From an uncultured Saprospiraceae bacterium (GTDB lineage: Bacteria > Bacteroidota > Bacteroidia > Chitinophagales > Saprospiraceae), in NCBI GenBank assembly GCA_937959115.1, contig CALGAW010000021.1:1-44640 (forward strand): a DNA stretch of 44,640 nucleotides, read 5' to 3'. The translations under genes and the position numbers were made by a program. Below, piece by piece: positions 43,601-44,640 of this stretch. The number at the start of each line of letters is the position of its first letter. Position 1 is the stretch's first letter. A model generated the notes under the pieces. That model did no database searches and was not told the DNA's origin. It saw only the letters and a list, made by a program, of their open reading frames with translations.

Positions 43601-44640
43601 GCTTATGAGTGGACAGGTCCAAATGGCTACACGTCAACGCAACAGTATCCAACAGTGATAACACCAGCAGCTGGTCTACATGCAGGAAACTACATATTAG
43701 TTGGCATGTCAAATGGTTGTCTATCCTTGCCAGATACAACGGTTGTAATAGTGAATCCATTGCCAACCACACCGACGATTGCAGTAAGCAGTCCGATCTG
43801 TGATGATGAGCCGATTGAGCTTTCTACAAGCGCAGTTTGTGATACGTACTTATGGATTGGGCCAGGCGGCAACAGCGCAGGTACCTTAATGAATCCGTTG
43901 TTGAATACAACAACGAATACAACAGTAATACCACCATCAGATTCTGCCTATTTAGCAGGAACATGGGCCTTAATTTGTGTAAGTGCAGATGGCTGTGAGT
44001 CCGCACCTTCGACAGGAATGCCTGTCGTGATTAACCCTGATCCAGCACCACCGATCGCTACAGCGAAAGATGTATGTGAAGGTGAAGACGCTCAACTAAT
44101 GACGGCAGCAGTGCCAGGTGCGGTTTACAATTGGTATGATGGTCTTCCTTGGTCTGTCGGTGCATTAATATCAAATGATCAGAATCCAATATTATCCGGT
44201 TTGACTGCTTTAGGTTCACCACACTATTATTGGTTGTCCATATCTGTTGATGGTTGTGCATCGGATACTGTGCTTACCTACGTTCAAATCTATAGAAATC
44301 CAGAAATTGTAGCAACAAATAATGGACCGTTGTGTGAATTGGATAAATTAGAATTGATGTCTAGTCAGGCATATGGGACAGCTCCATTTACATACTTGTG
44401 GACTGGTCCAAATGGATTTACATCAACCCTGAAAGATCCTACAATTAATGGAGTGACAACACTTAATTCTGGAAGTTATGCAGTAACAATTACAGGTGCA
44501 AACGGATGTGAAGGTACCGGAACTACAGAAGTATTGATCAGCCCTAAACCAACGACACCTGCAATTGCAGCAAGTGATCTAGACTTGTGCAGCAATGATT
44601 CCTTAGTCTTGACGACAACAGCATACAATGGTTCAACAGT
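31640..44640 (+). CDS. Giant secreted repeat protein, at least 4,333 residues (3' end outside window)
   Basis: One uninterrupted frame from ATG 31640 to the window edge. Signal peptide: basic start MKNQKVNDSRS, hydrophobic core LTFLFVITSSN, cleavage near ILAQC. Residues about 40-2000 are DUF11-like beta-sandwich segments (e.g. ITLHVPDGMEFSGTYTF) with a cysteine-dense patch (about 629-687) and an EF-hand/dockerin-like loop DVDQNGFINSYD (1676-1687). Residues 2001-3361 hold eight DUF11-type repeats in two alternating subtypes with Asp-rich linkers. From about 3365 on there are PKD/Ig-like modules of 75-100 residues (WSGPNGFTS, GSYSVTITGANGC). The C-terminus, where a T9SS type B (gliding-associated) or type A sorting domain would be expected, is not visible. 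Probably a surface adhesin or filament; Asp linkers suggest calcium-dependent stiffening (inference). Confidence 0.93.
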   Translation, partial: MKNQKVNDSRSICNTVSQYLKVLTFLFVITSSNTILAQCPSIFIDDMNGVPGYPAIDDISVCGIPDTITYYLLNSSGQELYNSQITLHVPDGMEFSGTYTFLDPNYPVNPGNWSDLQNPVFVMPKFGTDSVQIISFLVTATCDIYDLPSTAKLEFDLTFDYIYNDPVAGLLACTAANYGILDYMPYVKTPTLAITSVYRPNVTLTSNNELCSRIRVQQTGIGASIANFDFKITGLHLAPDFEITSFYIGSNQIPYTYNANTDVLDAEITSSLIPGGGLEEDDFVDIWICYRALRECETTKDNFSLLYEASFGCGETKPCTDPAFSIGSLKFRPNFGATPIVNVSTIQLPDICGDNAIFEIELNSAQSDPSLGVFNNLELGFQICESDAFDAVDVKINGASINPAWYYYQNFDFTVNTTLFTSDPDGPGGLDDTDGDGFYDDLPGGETLRMEIHAAIKCQNPTQISGCAAIDCTFEQATIRGERHCNTPFQILPKIVPAPVFSYGAVSVSMDEGNIGTTTSPVDGYDFGLGNTGTNTVDVEFCYEFGSDGVGECTNGKSYFEMEVSGEPRVTMDFEIDPTSVTFDGNPVPASNISSFYTDPTNSKKVIRIDAGSNDLGRDLCYNMTFEMDSCLCYSRRFFSGNARVVEECFDCAPTCTIVRACYSTLFASHRNCSCSGCLFTRETVEARRTQYGFADRAMTIPLDHTTADPADKSKFLPCDSIYLHNEFVIANKDELEKADYMIFQVYFQAITGHSYNPGLELWPDFTHAHMEEFSFEKASAPGVRVPIDFSSIDCVSDNAAYIRSSKNGLDSYGFNHLYLTQPTGDYTYNSARDIFDNSRVQIFILDRERRFANGGPNLKGECMTHLFQTQMGGIENGDKFHIIFKAPMNKNAYRIDNADIAAKPKETLLMHSWLSAYEYLGGQNNYLGGACGPTFPVETYCPKPLEVITEYNINDCKASVDHTFKLTENTPSDWYVNEYRPYYDFDSIKFPIISPLVYSGNASATTQDGTVIPLTDPTFDSNTTCVFDAGQNYCTSNTGSTGYGSFLEYELPQLGFGMPADGVDSMVLSYDLSRICPGVIDSPTDFQLYYQYNYGCEYLVGGHYCNFTTADVNGNWSFFNDNLVYPVPTCAGDGTNYSQLMFDEQDYHELVDTSYTLNFNQKSEVLPPLSCNLASLQLSDLPGASETNSYQVCAGAGGIPHQNVLTTITVPVSIALLGVTDSGAPVPYTLTGSNPTHNTYLIEMADIDPLDCISVDIEMELLFCPVPGTDTEVCLKTTSSCLDLELASQLFGAGGEACTSAECCFEYISGDVEMQNAFVQPTGGTYDLCEDFPVEIVIKNTKIATLNDLIFELALPVGVVFVPGTFEYAYPGGPSFGPWTSFPDPVTTGTSSYGPTDIFDDSNFAYINSNGLPGTLVSSSDSNKVSIRFMARTICDEYVSNTPIHFKTTAIDPCENPVEAGWTVNPGVIIENANPLDFAQFLIVTDPLKYVCGGPINVDITGLNLSNTGGVSNMTRGCFTFPPELVYSPGSFTFNSPAGFVPTNVTESVLTGGYAELCFDIPDGLAPQEFFAFQVELTPDPNAECGELIYQALMFSVIEDQPCVADATVCDVQVNNTINQFNAVRLTVPVEITDMEVVVDCDDDPTVSTYNYSIILESVSNVDYLGNVFYEFYRDVDQNGFINSYDQLLYTNSEFVNIPSGASDTLTGTANIQENISCPLLVKTTLDITCECNSTLYRFVEPPHPDFLDSINSPVVICPGENFVLDVCPGYNFRMIQPTSMNPVIVSGGQVSVGNIPAPFGTISNPAILEITSQQADCSGLWEIEIIQLDSFSIGPYTQTDVCDKECTTLDLGLPAQWLGNVVVNWSPGTYLDDSTSVSPTICNPDADIVYTVSIYNPIGGCGDTSLFPVNVLSSPVPSIAYEGYNDCYLDYDPAYLQAIPGGMANYDFYYTLGGIDVLVQSGSNSVYTLPNGVGSYFVIVDDGQCLVNSDTITIEIPTCSFDIAQKKILDPLQTGPFYQDDIVTFTIMVYNQGSVDALDIQVIDYIPGGFTLADPNWSSLGSNQALHTIAGPLVGGDSIGISIDLKVTTMGKWENCSEIYSADDVNSENYPDADSQHDGMEANDGPVIDNEINNASGDEDDHDCAPILIDSFDLNLIKVLDSPSPVTVGDTVAFVLAVCNEGTVEAYNTTIVDYIPTGMSLVDNTWGLSATGNAYYVETNPIRPNDCIKKTILLKVTAYPADGCFNNFGEIASAEDVNGREPTDGDSTPDDDNTNDGPVTDNETANANGDEDDHDVAKVFVVLHDLELEKSLATTQAMPVNPGDSVTFVLTVTNSGTAAAFSIGLVDYIPAGLILADTDWTETSPGMAELNTLVPGPLLPNQSVQVEITLQIDPSFMGTTITNNAEISEFDDDNNPANDPPTDIDSYPDTDETNDGPAGEDDEDDFPIQIEQIFDLALTKKLAFGQPYLVNLGDTVQFIIEVCNQGTLDADNIIVVDYLPFGMTLVDPSWSLDINGNPYQGLNAVISPGVCEQVTISLRADNIPPMDVYCNAAEVSNATFAKNAADIDSTPDNDPTNDGPIEDNNTSNLNGDEDDHDIEKVGLIYHDLSLEKSLTSTQPMPISPGDPVTYELVITNNGNADVFNIGLADYIPSGLLLIDAAWSESTPGIATLNSLVPGPLNPGSSVTVTIAYQLDPSYMGASITNNAEISEFDDDNDPTNDPPEDIDSTPDDNENNDGTGEDDEDDSTFVVNQTFDLSLVKLHESEQDSCENFILNGEFANNGANWGIFGPGGSVQIINEEAHINVTTVGPNPWTIVYKQDNLLFEQGKSYQISFKARSNINRDIGIKVGDSNPPYTAYLLNTLSINPVMTAYTFTFNMSNPTNPNCLFEFQVGEELGDVVVDCVELLELSCITENTNCVALGDSVTYYIEVCNQGTLAATNIDIVDYIPTGMSLIDPNWSTDLNGNAFQTILGPVNPGLCEEVEITLVVDVFPPDGCYLNYSEIADAEDTAGNHPDDIDGSFDTNPANDGPVTDNDVNNTNGDEDNHDCAKIKVTVHDLELEKTIASTQPLPINPGDPVTFTLTVYNQGTADAYNIGLVDYIPTGLTLADPAWNEATTGIAELVTLIPGPLAAGDSATMDITFTVDATFMGNSITNNAEISEFDDDTDPTNTPPIDHDSTPDEDENNDGSGEDDEDDITIEIEQIFDLALVKLLDPLQPTPILVGQDVTFYHKVCNQGTLDAYNILVVDYLPTEYSLNDATWSLDVNGNAYQTIPGPIAPNTCDSIAITAMITSYPTTGSVSNYGEINNAQDMNGNNMPDDDSTPDNDNTNDGPITDNSTDGTNGDEDDHDIETIVIECPVFAATIQGEDSICVGGTIQLYTDSIADSYAWSGPNGFSSTLQYPAAINPAAIQDAGIYTLQTMVDGCASAIDSMEVVINEGPEKPTIACTNCPVCEGEPMIFTTSTQGVNFDWIGPLGASPVTLQLPGLNTTTGTTTIQPGYDAYLSGCWSVQVTDAFGCVSEISDSVCVQIVPVPDAPIAIGAEVCEGEDATLSTATVTGATYNWYDGTITTVGNLVSNDQNPVIAGLTAVGSPYYYWLSIDVNGCNSDTVQTMIIINENPTVLASNSGSECVSPQDDVELFSTPSGGTPPYTFQWSGPNGFADINQNPFLPNANNTMSGTYIVSVTDDKGCTAVGSTVLDVTVRPDKPIISADGPGCAGGRVEISVQNYAGVMVNYYWTGPNGPYPDNPTIVIDPSSTLDLGTYTIVVVVDSCKSEESDPYALDIWPTPTLAPTNNGPLCEYETLELKTNPIVGTSPYTFVWSGPNGFTSILENPVINNADATNSGSYSVTITGANGCQEIGTTQVLISPKPTTPAITASDLDLCSNDSLVLTTTAYNGSTVTYEWTDPSGTVTNTTVPTITYAPVLVGDYELVVTVDGCSSLVSAPVSISITAAPVAVVQSDSIIVCEGEEIELGTATVADAYEWTGPNGYTSTQQYPTVITPAAGLHAGNYILVGMSNGCLSLPDTTVVIVNPLPTTPTIAVSSPICDDEPIELSTSAVCDTYLWIGPGGNSAGTLMNPLLNTTTNTTVIPPSDSAYLAGTWALICVSADGCESAPSTGMPVVINPDPAPPIATAKDVCEGEDAQLMTAAVPGAVYNWYDGLPWSVGALISNDQNPILSGLTALGSPHYYWLSISVDGCASDTVLTYVQIYRNPEIVATNNGPLCELDKLELMSSQAYGTAPFTYLWTGPNGFTSTLKDPTINGVTTLNSGSYAVTITGANGCEGTGTTEVLISPKPTTPAIAASDLDLCSNDSLVLTTTAYNGST
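37640..41725 (+). repeat. Eight DUF11-type repeats in an alternating A/B pattern
   Basis: Repeat starts are 37640, 38099 (A), 38555 (B), 39005 (A), 39461 (B), 39908 (A, interrupted), 40817 (B) and 41264 (A). A-type units have VCNQGTLDA and DYIPTGMSL and end NGDEDDHD; B-type units have HDLELEKS, NNAEISEFDDD and end GEDDEDD. Same-type spacings are 906, 906 and 903 nt, then 1356 nt across the interrupted copy. So the duplicated unit is the A/B pair of about 302 residues, not the single domain. Confidence 0.88.
39952..40400 (+). other. Carbohydrate-binding (CBM4/9-like) domain inserted inside a DUF11-type repeat
   Basis: After the first strand of the sixth repeat (TFDLSLVKLHESEQ), about 150 residues intervene before the repeat resumes at NCVALGDSVTYYIEVCNQG. 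The inserted part reads ENFILNGEFANNGANWGIFG ... FEQGKSYQISFKARSN ... LGDVVVDCVELLE, the start, middle and end pattern of CBM4/9-type jelly-roll domains, which often bind glycans. The spacing excess of 450 nt over neighbouring repeats matches its size. Confidence 0.75.
41747..44640 (+). repeat. PKD/Ig-like modules arranged as a super-repeat, continuing past the window
   Basis: About twelve modules of 75-100 residues, each with a Cys-Glu-Gly-type start (VCEGEDATL) and a YxWxGPNG core. Module types recur in order: the NWYDG type at 42285 and 44073 (offset 1788 nt), the NNGPLCE type at 43033 and 44314 and the SDLDLCSND type at 43271 and 44552 (offset 1281 nt). The two offsets differ by 507 nt, about two modules, so one super-unit has two more modules than the other. 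Confidence 0.8.

Noticed and set aside
1-44640. Idea that the left-edge adhesin and the right-edge giant protein are one gene on a circular contig
   Set aside because: The repeat types differ: four-repeat SprB plus MAM with a type A sorting end at the left, PKD/Ig-like modules at the right. Nothing in the sequence shows circularity.

Overview
The window comes from a Bacteroidota chromosome, most probably a gliding or surface-active, Saprospira-like bacterium; class and family are inference. Evidence: a type IX secretion (T9SS) type A sorting domain ends the first gene; SprB-type, DUF11-type and PKD/Ig-like repeats are abundant; many lipoproteins carry short Bacteroidota-style lipoboxes; two promoters match the Bacteroidota TTTG-N19-TAnnTTTG form; start codons lack a Shine-Dalgarno sequence; the DNA is AT-rich. 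I saw no tRNA, rRNA, CRISPR array, transposase, integrase or phage gene.

Layout. 1-4.1 kb: the 3' part of a secreted SprB/MAM adhesin, then a secreted protein with a MopE-type metal-binding motif. 4.1-6.3 kb: a 180-bp full-length palindromic element, then a fusion of leucine-rich repeats to a YwqG (DUF1963) domain. 6.4-10.7 kb: a TPR lipoprotein, an ABC permease/ATPase pair whose ATPase carries an in-frame array of palindromic repeats, an FG-GAP-like lipoprotein and a TPR protein. 10.8-12.7 kb: a WYL regulator fused to a GyrI-like domain, coupled to an alpha/beta hydrolase. 12.8-16.4 kb: a tight operon of tyrosinase lipoprotein, HEAT-repeat lipoprotein and SCO1/SenC-like copper protein, read here as a copper oxidase plus its maturation factors. 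16.4-20.8 kb: two signalling pairs: a STAS-like protein with a soluble histidine kinase (minus strand), and a TPR/LytS-type kinase with a LytTR response regulator (plus strand). 21.4-25.8 kb: housekeeping-type genes (ECF sigma factor, HU, RarA, a hydrolase) and, between RarA and the hydrolase, a promoter-plus-terminator unit with no gene, a good small-RNA candidate. 25.8-31.1 kb: an amidase, a YghO-like GNAT protein and several unrecognised proteins.

31.6 kb to the window end: one uninterrupted reading frame of at least 4,333 codons, still open at the edge. It encodes a giant secreted protein: signal peptide, a long N-terminal part of DUF11-like beta-sandwich segments with a cysteine-dense patch, eight DUF11-type repeats alternating between two subtypes in a 302-residue super-period (one copy interrupted by a carbohydrate-binding-like domain), then PKD/Ig-like modules that are themselves organised as a super-repeat. 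With the adhesin at the left edge it marks this as a surface/adhesion region. The most unusual items are the giant protein's nested repeat structure, the in-frame palindromic repeats in the ABC ATPase, the copper operon, the orphan small-RNA unit, the 180-bp palindrome and the A-tract at the regulator fusion joint.
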